DNA of 64,000 nt from Shouchella patagoniensis (lineage in GTDB: Bacteria > Bacillota > Bacilli > Bacillales > Bacillaceae_D). The stretch covers positions 3,845,938-3,909,937 of the forward strand of contig NZ_KV917377.1 in the NCBI RefSeq assembly GCF_002019705.1. Direction: 5' to 3'. Position numbers and translations under genes: made by a program. Below the pieces are notes generated by a model. It had not been told where the DNA came from. It saw nothing but the letters and a program-made list of their open reading frames with translations, and did not search any database. Positions 47,529-56,212 of this stretch are shown here, in pieces. Position 1 is the first letter of the stretch. Every line of letters begins with the position of its first letter.

Positions 47529-49307
47529 ATGAAAAAAGAGAAACAATTGCTAAGCCTCATGCAGTCGATCCGGGTATTGAGCTCAGCACGGGAATTGCCT
47601 GATGTGTTGCATCAGTTGATTCAAGAAGCACTTCAGGTTATTGATGGTTCTACTTCAGGAGTTTTGTTTTTGTATGATGAACAACAGGACGCTTTGTATG
47701 CGGAAAGCGCGATTGGTTTTAATATGAAAGCGTTAGGAAAAGTGCGACTAAAGCCAGGAGAAGGAATGAGTGGCAAGACGTTTGAATTAAAAAAAGGGAG
47801 TATTTATTCTAATCTTGTAGATACAAAGGTAGGTATGGCTAATTTAAGTAGCCACTCAGCTAAATATTACGGAGAATCGTTAGCTGAATGGATTTATCCC
47901 AAAAGTGCGATTTCAGTGCCGCTCCATGCTTCAGCTGGAACATGTATTGGCGTTTTAACCGTAGATATATTTGAACAGAATCGTCAGTTTGAAGAGGAAG
48001 ATTTAGAACTTCTAGAGATGTTTGCCAGACAGGCGTCCATTGCCATTGAGAATGCAAGACTCTATTCACAAAACAAGAGAACGCAAGAGATTCACAAGGC
48101 GCTGTCACGCGTATCGTTATCAAACGGTGGTTTAGACGAAATTACAGCGGCTTTAGCTCGTTTGATTTCAAAAGATGTACTTGTTGTTAATGAATTTTCA
48201 GAAGAGTTATCGAGCTATACTTATCATCGCCATCATTTGGTCTTAACGAATCACTTATCAGACAAATTGAACTCTATTTTTTCTATAGGAAAGTCTGGTG
48301 TGCAAAAGTGGAATAGCAAAGAGGTGCATGCTGAATTCTACAGTTTTCCAATTCAGATTGAGTCTGTCACTATTGGCATGTTAGTCATTGCTGGTGAAAA
48401 AGACGCACTGCTCGATCCCCTTGATCAAATTGCGATTGAACAAGCGCTCCCTATTTTTGCAATGGAATTGAACCAGCGAGAGAAAAAAGATGTTGATGAT
48501 TTTGTATACGCGGGTAGCTTGCTAGAAATGGCGATTCATTCTTCTAATAAGGAAGTGCCATATCAAGAATTAATGATGCATATACCAGCGGGAACGAATC
48601 AAAATTATGTAGTCGCAAAAGTACAAATGGACCATTGCGTTGTTCCAGTCCCCTCTTTAAACCGTATGAAGCAACAGTTGCTAAGAAAAGTCTACTATGA
48701 GATGTCTAAACTCTCTGAGACAGTCATTGTGTATGAGAGACATTTTGACTTAACATTTCTGTTCCCATTATCAACTGATTTATCGATTGAACAGGTCAAA
48801 CCATTTTTACATGAATTGCTGAACTATGCAGATGCAACATGGAATCTTAGCGGTTGCGTTGGGATTGGTAGTAAGATGAACAAATTATCCGAGATCCAAG
48901 AGTCTCATGCTGAAGCCGTTCAAGCAATTACCTTTTTGCAACGAATGTCCGTTCAAGAACGAATCATTGATTACGAAGAGTTAGGTCCTTATCGATTGTT
49001 TTTGAAAATGGAAGAGACCGATTTGCGTCAGTATGTAATTGACACGATTGGTGTACTGATTAATCATGACCAACAGGGGCGCGGTGAATTAGTAAAGACA
49101 ATGAAGGTATATATGGAACAGGGACAACATTTAAATGAATCTGCACACGCTCTCTACGTTCACGTCAATACCGTAAAATATCGATTAAAAAAAATTTATC
49201 AGCTTCTTAAAGTGTCCTCATTATCTGTATCACATGCCTTTGAAATTGAATTGGCGATTAAAATAGCAGATTATTTAGAAAGGTACTCAATTAGCGACAA
49301 CAGATAA
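47529..49307 (+). CDS. GAF-domain PucR/CdaR-family transcription regulator
   Basis: The 592-residue protein has an N-terminal GAF domain (about 20-175; VIDGSTSGVLFLYDEQQDAL, LLEMFARQASIAIENARLYS), a central GGDEF-like CdaR region and a C-terminal PucR-type HTH (ESAHALYVHVNTVKYRLKKI). Such regulators usually activate adjacent catabolic genes on sensing a ligand. The following transporter and amidohydrolase genes are the likely targets. Confidence 0.83.
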   Translation: MKKEKQLLSLMQSIRVLSSARELPDVLHQLIQEALQVIDGSTSGVLFLYDEQQDALYAESAIGFNMKALGKVRLKPGEGMSGKTFELKKGSIYSNLVDTKVGMANLSSHSAKYYGESLAEWIYPKSAISVPLHASAGTCIGVLTVDIFEQNRQFEEEDLELLEMFARQASIAIENARLYSQNKRTQEIHKALSRVSLSNGGLDEITAALARLISKDVLVVNEFSEELSSYTYHRHHLVLTNHLSDKLNSIFSIGKSGVQKWNSKEVHAEFYSFPIQIESVTIGMLVIAGEKDALLDPLDQIAIEQALPIFAMELNQREKKDVDDFVYAGSLLEMAIHSSNKEVPYQELMMHIPAGTNQNYVVAKVQMDHCVVPVPSLNRMKQQLLRKVYYEMSKLSETVIVYERHFDLTFLFPLSTDLSIEQVKPFLHELLNYADATWNLSGCVGIGSKMNKLSEIQESHAEAVQAITFLQRMSVQERIIDYEELGPYRLFLKMEETDLRQYVIDTIGVLINHDQQGRGELVKTMKVYMEQGQHLNESAHALYVHVNTVKYRLKKIYQLLKVSSLSVSHAFEIELAIKIADYLERYSISDNR

Positions 49308-49438
49308 AAACAACTCGAGAATCTTGTCGAATAGAACTATAGAATTGTCTGATCATTTCATTTATAGTCGTATCTAAGTATTTGTTCAGATTAGTCCGTT
49401 AATGGACAATACAGTTAGTCGACGAAGGGGGAAGCCAG

Positions 49439-50605
49439 TTGGAACCTATTTTTCTTGCTCTTATTTTTATTGCCATTATTGCTGTTGGGGAAGTCATTTC
49501 AATTGGATCGCGTGCAAGAATTCCAACATTGCTTGTCGTTGTCGCAACGGTATTTATCTTGTTGCAAACTGGAATATTGCCAGAATCCTATATTGCTGCC
49601 TCCACTTTTGTAGCAGTAGGTGGCGTGTTGGTCCCGGTTTTAATCGTCCATCTAGGAACGATGATTCCTTTTAAGACGATGATGCAACAATACCAAGCTG
49701 TAATCATTACATTGATAGGACTTGCCTTTTCAGTAACAGCTGTCATTGTTCTTGTCACTTTGTTTTTTGATTATGAAACAGCGGTCGCCGGAGCGGGCCC
49801 AATTACAGGTGGAATTATTGCTTATATTATTACTGCTGAAGGACTACGAGAAGCCGGATTAACAGCTATTGTAGCTGTTCCGGTAACAGTGTTCACGATT
49901 CAAAACTTCTTTGGCATGCCGCTTTCATCCATTTTTCTTTCTCGATATGCAAAGAAAATTTGTGCAGGTGAAACAGCAGCGACTTTAGTTGACGCAACAA
50001 CGAAAGAGGTTGAAATTGAATCGAATCAGAAACGACATTTACTACCTAAGGCTTTTATGGAAAGCAACTTTATCTTGTTATTCTTGTTATTTGCTGGTGG
50101 GGCCATTGCCGTTTTTCTAGATGGATTAACTGGTATTAATGCGAGCTTGTGGGCTCTTGCCATTGGAGTGACGGGTGCAGCATTACGCATCTACCCAGAG
50201 CGATCAATGGAGAAAGCGAATAGTTCAGGTATTACAATGATTGCACTCATTTTTGTTGTAATAAATTCTTTAATTGGTGTGACCTGGGGTCAAATAGTTG
50301 CTTCTCTTTTACCAGTTATGGTGATTATGGTAGTTGGTATCACCGGTTTAATGGTCGGAGCGATCATTGGAGCGAAGGTATTTAAATGGGATTTAAACAA
50401 GTCAATTCCCGTTGTACTAACGGCGTTGTATGGATTCCCAGGAGATTATTTGATTGTTGAAGAAATTAGTCGGAGTGTCGGACAAACAGAAGCGGAACAA
50501 AAGAGGATAAAAGACGAGCTTCTAGCACCGATGCTTATTGGTGGATTTACTTCCGTAACGGTTGGATCAGTTGCAATGGCAAGCATATTAATTTCTACAC
50601 TTTAA
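49439..50605 (+). CDS. Multi-helix membrane protein, putative transporter
   Basis: The 388-residue protein has about ten to eleven hydrophobic helices, starting MEPIFLALIFIAIIAVGEVI. It carries Gly-rich segments such as GAGPITGGIIAYIITAEGLR and ALYGFPGDYLIVEEISRSVG, distantly like GltS-type carriers. The specific family was not recognised. The start is TTG 49439 after AAGGGGGAAG. It precedes the amidohydrolase by 14 bp before that gene's ribosome site and probably imports its substrate. Confidence 0.65.
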   Translation: MEPIFLALIFIAIIAVGEVISIGSRARIPTLLVVVATVFILLQTGILPESYIAASTFVAVGGVLVPVLIVHLGTMIPFKTMMQQYQAVIITLIGLAFSVTAVIVLVTLFFDYETAVAGAGPITGGIIAYIITAEGLREAGLTAIVAVPVTVFTIQNFFGMPLSSIFLSRYAKKICAGETAATLVDATTKEVEIESNQKRHLLPKAFMESNFILLFLLFAGGAIAVFLDGLTGINASLWALAIGVTGAALRIYPERSMEKANSSGITMIALIFVVINSLIGVTWGQIVASLLPVMVIMVVGITGLMVGAIIGAKVFKWDLNKSIPVVLTALYGFPGDYLIVEEISRSVGQTEAEQKRIKDELLAPMLIGGFTSVTVGSVAMASILISTL

Positions 50606-50628
50606 CAAAAGAAAAGGGGATGAAATCG

Positions 50629-51885
50629 ATGGCAGTAACAGCAATAACAAATGTATCGATGATTGATGGCACAGGACAAGAGGTTGTTGAGGAAGCAATC
50701 GTCCTCATTGAAGGAAACCACATTAAGGCGGTAGGTTCCGCGCAAACGATTACGGTTCCTGCTAATGCACGTGTAGTAGATGGGGGGGGACAATACCTTT
50801 TGCCTGGATTGATAGATACTCATGTTCATATGGCATTAGAAATTAAAAATGTGCAAGAATCGTTGTTGACCCCGTTCTCTTATCACTTCTATGAAGCGGC
50901 ACAAAGACTTCATACAACCCTTCAAACAGGTATTACGTCTGTGCGTGATGCCGGATTTGCAGATGTTGGTATTAAGAAAGCAGTAGAAGATGGGTTAATT
51001 ACAGGGCCGCGAATGCAAGTTAGTATTAATCCACTCACGATTACAGGTGGACATGGTGATAGTTGGAATATTTCTGGAATCAATACAACCGCTCCCATTT
51101 ATCCTGGGATGCCTGATGGAATCTGTGATGGACGGGAAGAAGTTCGAAAAACCGTACGAGAAATGTTGCGGGCTGGAGCAGATGTGGTGAAAGTTCATGC
51201 AACAGGGGGAGTGTCGAGTCCAACAGATCACCCAGAGTTCACACAATTCTCTCAAGAAGAGCTTGAGGTGATGGTTGAAGAAGCGACATTTCGTAAAGGT
51301 GTTAAGGTGATGGCCCATGCACAAGGGGCAGAAGGAATTAAAAATGCGGTTAGAGCAGGGATTCATTCAATCGAACACGGTATTTTTATTGATGATGAAG
51401 CGCTTGAGCTCATGCTTGAGAAAGGAACTTATCTTGTTCCGACATTACTAGCGCCCCTTGCTGTTCTTGAAGCGAGTGAGACATCAAATACGATGGCGCC
51501 TTATGCAATTGAAAAATCAAAAGAAGTGATTGATATTCATAAGCGAAGTATTGAAAAAGCGTATAAAGCTGGTGTGAAAATTGCAATGGGAACCGATGCA
51601 GGCGTTTTTCCACATGGGATTAACTTACGAGAATTAGGCCTCCTCTGTGAAATTGGAATGACACCAATGGAAGCAATCATAGCGTCTACAAAAACAGCAG
51701 CAGAATGTATGGGCTGGGAGGATAAGGTTGGTACAATTGAAGAAGGTAAATTAGCTGACCTCATTTTGGTTAAAAGCAATCCACTTGAGAACATTCACGT
51801 ATTAGAAGATAGTGAAAACATCGTTTACGTTATGAAGGATGGAACCGTATATAAAGATCAAGCAAAAATAGCAGTCAACTCATAA
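50629..51885 (+). CDS. Amidohydrolase, imidazolonepropionase/prolidase-like
   Basis: The 418-residue TIM-barrel metal hydrolase has the ligand set of the superfamily: DTHVHMALE, the carboxylated Lys in VVKVHATGGVSSP, AHAQGAEGI, SIEHGIFI and GTDAGVFPHG. Close sequence types include enzymes cleaving N-acyl or Xaa-Pro/Arg dipeptides. ATG 50629 is chosen because AAAGGGG lies at a normal distance only from it. It forms an operon with the putative transporter. Confidence 0.85.
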   Translation: MAVTAITNVSMIDGTGQEVVEEAIVLIEGNHIKAVGSAQTITVPANARVVDGGGQYLLPGLIDTHVHMALEIKNVQESLLTPFSYHFYEAAQRLHTTLQTGITSVRDAGFADVGIKKAVEDGLITGPRMQVSINPLTITGGHGDSWNISGINTTAPIYPGMPDGICDGREEVRKTVREMLRAGADVVKVHATGGVSSPTDHPEFTQFSQEELEVMVEEATFRKGVKVMAHAQGAEGIKNAVRAGIHSIEHGIFIDDEALELMLEKGTYLVPTLLAPLAVLEASETSNTMAPYAIEKSKEVIDIHKRSIEKAYKAGVKIAMGTDAGVFPHGINLRELGLLCEIGMTPMEAIIASTKTAAECMGWEDKVGTIEEGKLADLILVKSNPLENIHVLEDSENIVYVMKDGTVYKDQAKIAVNS

Positions 51886-51892
51886 AACGAAC

Positions 51893-51927
51893 AGATGCCT
51901 TTTATTTAAACTGGAAGGCATCTTTCC
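51893..51927 (+). terminator. Terminator of the amidohydrolase operon
   Basis: AGATGCCTT and AAGGCATCT arms are followed by a T-rich stretch. Confidence 0.75.
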
Positions 51928-51986
51928 ATTTTTTACGCTCATTATTGGTATTTCAGATATAGCGAACCCGCAATAGGAAATGCAGG

Positions 51987-52008
51987 TCTGTTTGTCCGAA
52001 CAAACAGA
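51987..52008. other. 22-bp inverted repeat between terminators
   Basis: TCTGTTTGT and ACAAACAGA are perfect arms around CCGA. There is no T run; it may be a third hairpin of the convergent 3' region or a protein-binding site. Confidence 0.4.
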
Positions 52009-52021
52009 TCTTCCAATTAAC

Positions 52022-52062
52022 AAGAAAGCCCCAGAGACGATATATCTCTGGGGCTTTCTTTT
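52022..52062. terminator. Bidirectional terminator
   Basis: AAGAAAGCCCCAGAGA and TCTCTGGGGCTTTCTT form a 16-bp perfect stem ending the MerR-family gene. Confidence 0.9.
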
Positions 52063-52816
52063 AATTGAATGTAGCTCGGATCGCATCACGTAAAAAAGCA
52101 GCTCCGTCAGATACGATGTTATTGTAATAGCTGGAAAAACGATCGTCTGCGATATACATGTCTGCAAGACCACAATGGGCTTCTTTTGAATAATGGCTCC
52201 AGCTATACATTAGCCATTCCTTGTGTGCATTAGCAAGCTTGACAGAAGCGCAAGAATGAGGATCTTTTGTCCCAACCGCTTCTTGTAACAAAGAGAAAAC
52301 CTCCTGTTCTTTTGCTTGCATAGCTGCGTAGTCCGCTTGGGACATACTCCGCCATTTGGCTTGTGAAGCAATAATCGCCTGGTCACCATAAGCAGCGCGA
52401 ATCTCTTTTCCATAAGCATCTTCATTATCGCTAATCGCTTTCTCTTTAAACGCTTTAAACTTTTCTTCATCACTCATGGTTAAAACCCCTTTCTCTGATT
52501 GGATCGTCCTTTCAACTGTCTCAATGATCTGGTCAAGCCAGTCGCGTTTTTTAATGAGGTTCTCGCGGTGCTTTTGAAGCTCCGTTTCTGCATGGAAGGA
52601 ATCAGCGGTTATGAGCGTCATAATGGTCTCTAGATCAACTTCAAGCTCGCGGTAGAATAAAATTTGTTGCAGTAATTTGACTTGTGTTTGCCCATAAATA
52701 CGGTAGCCAGATGAATTGATTCGTTCGGGTTTTAATAAACCAATTTCATCATAATAACGCAACGTCCTACTACTAACGCCAGCGAGCTCTGCTAATTTTT
52801 TTACCGTATATTCCAT
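52061..52816 (-). CDS. MerR-family regulator with TipAS domain (Mta-like)
   Basis: The 251-residue protein has a MerR HTH (VKKLAELAGVSSRTLRYYDE, INSSGYRIYG), a long dimerisation helix, and a C-terminal TipAS antibiotic-recognition domain with YAAMQAKEQEVFSLLQEA and KEWLMYSWSHY. Mta and TipA proteins activate multidrug exporters and their own gene when bound to drugs. Its promoter has the 19-bp spacer typical of MerR-activated promoters. Confidence 0.9.
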   Translation of the reverse strand: MEYTVKKLAELAGVSSRTLRYYDEIGLLKPERINSSGYRIYGQTQVKLLQQILFYRELEVDLETIMTLITADSFHAETELQKHRENLIKKRDWLDQIIETVERTIQSEKGVLTMSDEEKFKAFKEKAISDNEDAYGKEIRAAYGDQAIIASQAKWRSMSQADYAAMQAKEQEVFSLLQEAVGTKDPHSCASVKLANAHKEWLMYSWSHYSKEAHCGLADMYIADDRFSSYYNNIVSDGAAFLRDAIRATFN

Positions 52817-52837
52817 TAATGATTCCTCCTCAAAACT

Positions 52838-52868
52838 AGATTAAGGGTTAACGTGGCGTAAAGGTCAA
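52838..52868 (-). promoter_or_regulatory. MerR-type promoter with 19-bp spacer
   Basis: TTGACC (52863-52868) and TAATCT (52838-52843) on the minus strand are 19 bp apart, and CCTTTACG/CGTTAACCC in the spacer are imperfect inverted repeats. Autoregulation by the Mta-like protein is expected. Confidence 0.7.
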
Positions 52869-53009
52869 GGTGTAAGTTTAATTATAACTAATAATTAAAG
52901 TAAGTTCTTAGCCTGTAAAACAGGGTAAGTGGAAATGCAACCCAGTTAATGATAAAAATTGTGTGATTGGACAAACTACCCTGTATTCAATACATACGAG
53001 GTGAAAATT

Positions 53010-54110
53010 ATGGCATCTATTTTATCCGTCGCTTCATATGATCCACCAAATGAGCTTCCGCAAGATCAAACGATGGAGTTTGCGCGAGAATTGTTTTCTG
53101 ATAGTTATCAAGACATTGAGCGCTTATTAAAAGTATTTGCAAATGGTGACATTGAAAAGCGGAATTTTGCTGTTCCTCTTGAATGGTTTAAAAATGATCA
53201 TTCGCTCGGAGAACGCAATGATCAATATATTGAGAGCGCAACCGCATACTCTGTTGAAGCAATCAAGAAATGTTTAGCAAACCCGTCGTTTTTAACAAGG
53301 ACGATAGATCCATCAGAAGTGGATGCCATTATATGTGTATCGAGTACAGGGATGGCGACACCATCTCTTGATGCGCGTATTATGAATAAGCTTCCGTTCC
53401 GAGCTGAAACAAAGCGAGTACCTATATGGGGACTTGGTTGTGCTGGAGGGGCGGCAGGTTTGAGTCGTGCACACGACTACTGTTTGGCTTATCCAAAATC
53501 ATCAGTACTTGTTGTATGTGTAGAATTATGTGGTCTGACTTTTCAAAAACAAGATCAGTCAAAAAGTAATCTGATTGGAACTTCTTTATTTGCTGACGGG
53601 GTAGCATGTGCGCTTGTTTCAGGAGCAAATTCCCCGTTAATTGAGGCGAGTGCTCATGCATACCATCCTGTGATTCGATCCACTGTATCTACACTAATGA
53701 ATGATTCGGAGGATGTCATGGGTTGGGATGTGAAAGACAATGGTCTAAATGTCGTTTTCTCAAGAAGCATTCCAACAATTGTTGCCAATTGGCTCAAGCC
53801 AAATGTTGATAAATTTATGGCGGATGAGGGAATGGAACTTTCAGAGATTGATGAATTTATTGCCCATCCTGGTGGAAAGAAAGTGTTAGAGGCGTATGAG
53901 AAAGCTCTAGGACTTTCAAGTGATAAAACAGATTTATCAAGACAAGTGTTAAAAGAACATGGAAATATGTCTTCACCTACCGTGTTATATGTTTTAGAAA
54001 AATGTATGGAACATCCTCATGAACATGGAGACAAAGGGTTAGTGGCAGCTCTCGGACCTGGTTTTTGTTCGGAAATGCTTTTAGTTGAATGGGCCGGTGG
54101 TGTGCATTGA
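53010..54110 (+). CDS. bpsA: Type III polyketide synthase (alkylpyrone synthase)
   Basis: The 366-residue chalcone-synthase-like enzyme condenses fatty acyl-CoA with malonyl units to alkylpyrones or alkylresorcinols. The catalytic triad is visible: Cys in IWGLGCAGGAAGLSRAHDY, His in IDEFIAHPGGKKVLEAY and Asn in LKEHGNMSSPTVLYVLE. ATG 53010 follows GAGGTG and is preferred over the longer GTG frame. The methyltransferase gene ypbQ overlaps its end, as in B. subtilis. Confidence 0.94.
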   Translation: MASILSVASYDPPNELPQDQTMEFARELFSDSYQDIERLLKVFANGDIEKRNFAVPLEWFKNDHSLGERNDQYIESATAYSVEAIKKCLANPSFLTRTIDPSEVDAIICVSSTGMATPSLDARIMNKLPFRAETKRVPIWGLGCAGGAAGLSRAHDYCLAYPKSSVLVVCVELCGLTFQKQDQSKSNLIGTSLFADGVACALVSGANSPLIEASAHAYHPVIRSTVSTLMNDSEDVMGWDVKDNGLNVVFSRSIPTIVANWLKPNVDKFMADEGMELSEIDEFIAHPGGKKVLEAYEKALGLSSDKTDLSRQVLKEHGNMSSPTVLYVLEKCMEHPHEHGDKGLVAALGPGFCSEMLLVEWAGGVH

Positions 54111-54661
54111 ACTGGGTATACGGCATCGTTGCCGTAATTATCGTACAACGGTTAATTGAAGTTGGTGTAGCAAAAAGAAACGAACGTTGGATGAAGGGGA
54201 ACGGTGGAGTTGAGGTGGGGAAGAGTCATTACCCATGGATGGTAGCCATGCATGTAGCGTTTTTTATTAGTCTATTTGTAGAAGTGACTTTAACAGGTGT
54301 GGTATTTACCGTATACAGCTTTATTCCACTTCTCTTTGTATTAATGGCTCAAATTGTTCGCATTTGGGTGCTCTTATCACTTGGTCGATATTGGAATACA
54401 AAAATTATTGTACTCCCTGAAGCACCAGTTGTGGAGAAAGGTCCATATCGTTTCGTGCGTCACCCAAATTATATGGTTGTTATTACAGAAATTGCGTTTA
54501 TTCCATTGTTGTTCCAAGCATATTGGACAGCGCTTGTTTTTAGCGTCTTAAATGCATGGATGCTCGTTGTTCGAATTCGAACGGAAGAAGAAGCACTGTA
54601 TGGAGAGACAAAAGACTATAGTGAACGATTTAAAGGGAAGAAACGATTTTGGTTTGTGTGA
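54107..54661 (+). CDS. ypbQ: Isoprenylcysteine-carboxyl-methyltransferase-like enzyme (YpbQ/BpsB)
   Basis: The 184-residue membrane protein has the ICMT-family motif GPYRFVRHPNYMVVITEIAF and RIRTEEEALYGETKDYSERF. The B. subtilis partner of BpsA O-methylates the alkylpyrones. TTG 54107 overlapping the bpsA stop is chosen; ATG 54089 is an alternative inside bpsA. The two genes form a coupled operon. Confidence 0.88.
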   Translation: MNWVYGIVAVIIVQRLIEVGVAKRNERWMKGNGGVEVGKSHYPWMVAMHVAFFISLFVEVTLTGVVFTVYSFIPLLFVLMAQIVRIWVLLSLGRYWNTKIIVLPEAPVVEKGPYRFVRHPNYMVVITEIAFIPLLFQAYWTALVFSVLNAWMLVVRIRTEEEALYGETKDYSERFKGKKRFWFV

Positions 54662-54666
54662 AATCG

Positions 54667-54705
54667 AAAGGGAGGAGAGCATCCTTATTGCTTTCCTCCC
54701 TTTAT
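54667..54705. terminator. Bidirectional terminator between ypbQ and the peptide gene
   Basis: GAAAGGGAGGAGAGC and GCTTTCCTCCCTTT arms with one mismatch end the two convergent units. Confidence 0.85.
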
Positions 54706-54708
54706 AAA

Positions 54709-54831
54709 TTATGTTTGCTCCGGTTTATTATTTTTAATGATTTCGTTATCTGTTAGATCTTCAAAAGATGGGAGACTGAAAGCTATTATAATGGCTGTAG
54801 CAATTACTGTTAACTTCCTTTTAATTTTCAT
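54709..54831 (-). CDS. Small exported peptide precursor, AimP/Phr-like
   Basis: A 40-codon gene starts 14 bp after the stop of the AimR-like receptor on the same strand. Its AAAGGGG ribosome site begins inside the receptor's stop codon. The product has a basic start (MKIKRKLTV), a hydrophobic core (IATAIIIAFSLP) and a polar tail (SFEDLTDNEIIKNNKPEQT). This is the plan of Phr, PapR and AimP pheromone precursors, whose C-terminal five to eight residues become the signal. The final residues KNNKPEQT would be the candidate. Known phage arbitrium peptides mostly end in Gly-Ala or Gly-Gly, so this one is atypical. Confidence 0.75.
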   Translation of the reverse strand: MKIKRKLTVIATAIIIAFSLPSFEDLTDNEIIKNNKPEQT

Positions 54832-54845
54832 AATAAATGTCCCCT

Positions 54846-55952
54846 TTAGATTAATTTTTTAATTTCTTTTTCAACAAACATGATCATATTTGTATATCCT
54901 TGAGCATTAAATTGTCTTATCGTATCAAATAACAAAGGAATGTTACTTAATGCTTTTGCCTTGTAAAATTGTGCATGTGCAGATAATTTTCCAGACGCTT
55001 CAATGCTCCTTATAACATCCAATGCTTTTTGATTTTGACCACGTACAATATACTGATGTGCTTGTTCATGATCCACTACACCTTCTAAATCAAATGTTTC
55101 ACCTAACATGTTTTTAGCAAAAGGAAAATAATTAGACTTAAGTTTATATACATAATCATTGTGATTGGCTTTTTGAGCATGAAAGATAGCTTTTTCATGT
55201 GCTTCCAAACTTCTTTTTTTGTCTTGAACAATATAAATATGACCTAGCCCATGATATGTTGTAGCTAAAAGAGCATCTGGTATTGATTCTATAACACTTG
55301 CTGCTAAGTAATAACTCTCTGCACTCTCATAATCCCCGGCACCAAAAAGGCTAGCATTCCCTCCTAACAGTGTAACTCGGGAAGCGAGTGCACTCTTGAA
55401 AAAACCACTTTCCATCTTCGAAAATTGAGTTCTAAATTGATCAATTAGAGGGGTAATATTTTTAATACCACCAATTCTGTCAAAATAGTTTAGCTGCGAA
55501 ATATCAATTTTCATACGAAGCTGTTCGTTGTAAACTATGTTATTTAATCCTCTTAAATGAATAATGCAGTTTTCTAGGTGTAAGTTTGTTCCCGATGAAG
55601 AGAGGAAGACTTCATAAACTTTTGTCCACTCTTCTAAAAGATCATCCCGCTTATGAGTATGCAATAGTTTTTTGAGTGTATCTGTTTGACTAAAAAGGTG
55701 AGCATACTCAAATGCATCCTGCACATGTCGGAGCTTTTTTACGTTAACGGCATACGTATTCATGAATGGAACATAGTCGTTAGGCAGTGCTTTTTTAATA
55801 GCTGTAAGTACTTGTTCAAATGAAAGATCAGGATGATTACGGGCAAGTTTAATCATAAACTCGTCTGTGATTTCTTCTTTCTTTAGGACACGGTTCAAAA
55901 TTGCGGTTGATGCCTCTACTCCAAGTTGAATTTTCAATCCCTCCTTTTCCAT
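54846..55952 (-). CDS. AimR-like (RRNPP) peptide-responsive regulator
   Basis: The 368-residue protein has a short N-terminal HTH-like part (VEASTAILNRVLKKEEITDE, LARNHPDLSFEQVLTAIKKA) and a TPR-like helical remainder. The segment YVPFMNTYAVNVKKLRHVQDAFEYA resembles the MKxYC...ALEYA hallmark of phage AimR receptors; Rap proteins lack such a DNA-binding part. In SPbeta-group phages AimR activates aimX until bound by the AimP peptide. No phage gene adjoins this copy. The annotated ATG lacks a good ribosome site, while AAAGGAGGG lies just inside the gene, so the start could be the TTG at codon 6 or nearby. Confidence 0.72.
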   Translation of the reverse strand: MEKEGLKIQLGVEASTAILNRVLKKEEITDEFMIKLARNHPDLSFEQVLTAIKKALPNDYVPFMNTYAVNVKKLRHVQDAFEYAHLFSQTDTLKKLLHTHKRDDLLEEWTKVYEVFLSSSGTNLHLENCIIHLRGLNNIVYNEQLRMKIDISQLNYFDRIGGIKNITPLIDQFRTQFSKMESGFFKSALASRVTLLGGNASLFGAGDYESAESYYLAASVIESIPDALLATTYHGLGHIYIVQDKKRSLEAHEKAIFHAQKANHNDYVYKLKSNYFPFAKNMLGETFDLEGVVDHEQAHQYIVRGQNQKALDVIRSIEASGKLSAHAQFYKAKALSNIPLLFDTIRQFNAQGYTNMIMFVEKEIKKLI

Positions 55953-56010
55953 TTATTTGCTTTCTATTCTTATCGTAATGGACAAAGTTACAATAATCAA
56001 CAAATATTTC

Positions 56011-56027
56011 GGAAAATTCTATTTTCC
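56011..56027. promoter_or_regulatory. 17-bp inverted repeat upstream of the AimR-like gene
   Basis: GGAAAAT, TCT, ATTTTCC is a perfect repeat 59-75 bp before the receptor gene, in the divergent region toward the exporter leader. It is a candidate operator of the receptor; this is inference. Confidence 0.35.
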
Positions 56028-56143
56028 CAATAAGCAAATTGTTTAAATGAGTGAAATCTTGTCATGATCCGTCTCTTTTTTAAGTTTCTTTTAGTTGTTT
56101 AGATAAGAAGAATAAGCATTTTTTAAAGGAAACAAAAAACTCC

Positions 56144-56173
56144 TTGCTTTTATAAAGAAAATTCAGGTAAAAT
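56144..56173 (+). promoter_or_regulatory. SigA-type promoter of the bmrCD leader
   Basis: TTGCTT and TAAAAT with an 18-bp spacer lie about 40 bp before the leader-peptide gene. Confidence 0.5.
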
Positions 56174-56212
56174 GAATACAGCTTTTTACTTTCAGAGAAG
56201 GAGATGAGACAA

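Noticed and set aside
54846-55952. Rap phosphatase of a Rap-Phr cassette
   Set aside because: The HTH-like N-terminus and AimR-type segment fit AimR better than Rap, though the downstream peptide gene is Phr-like; kept as RRNPP, AimR-like.
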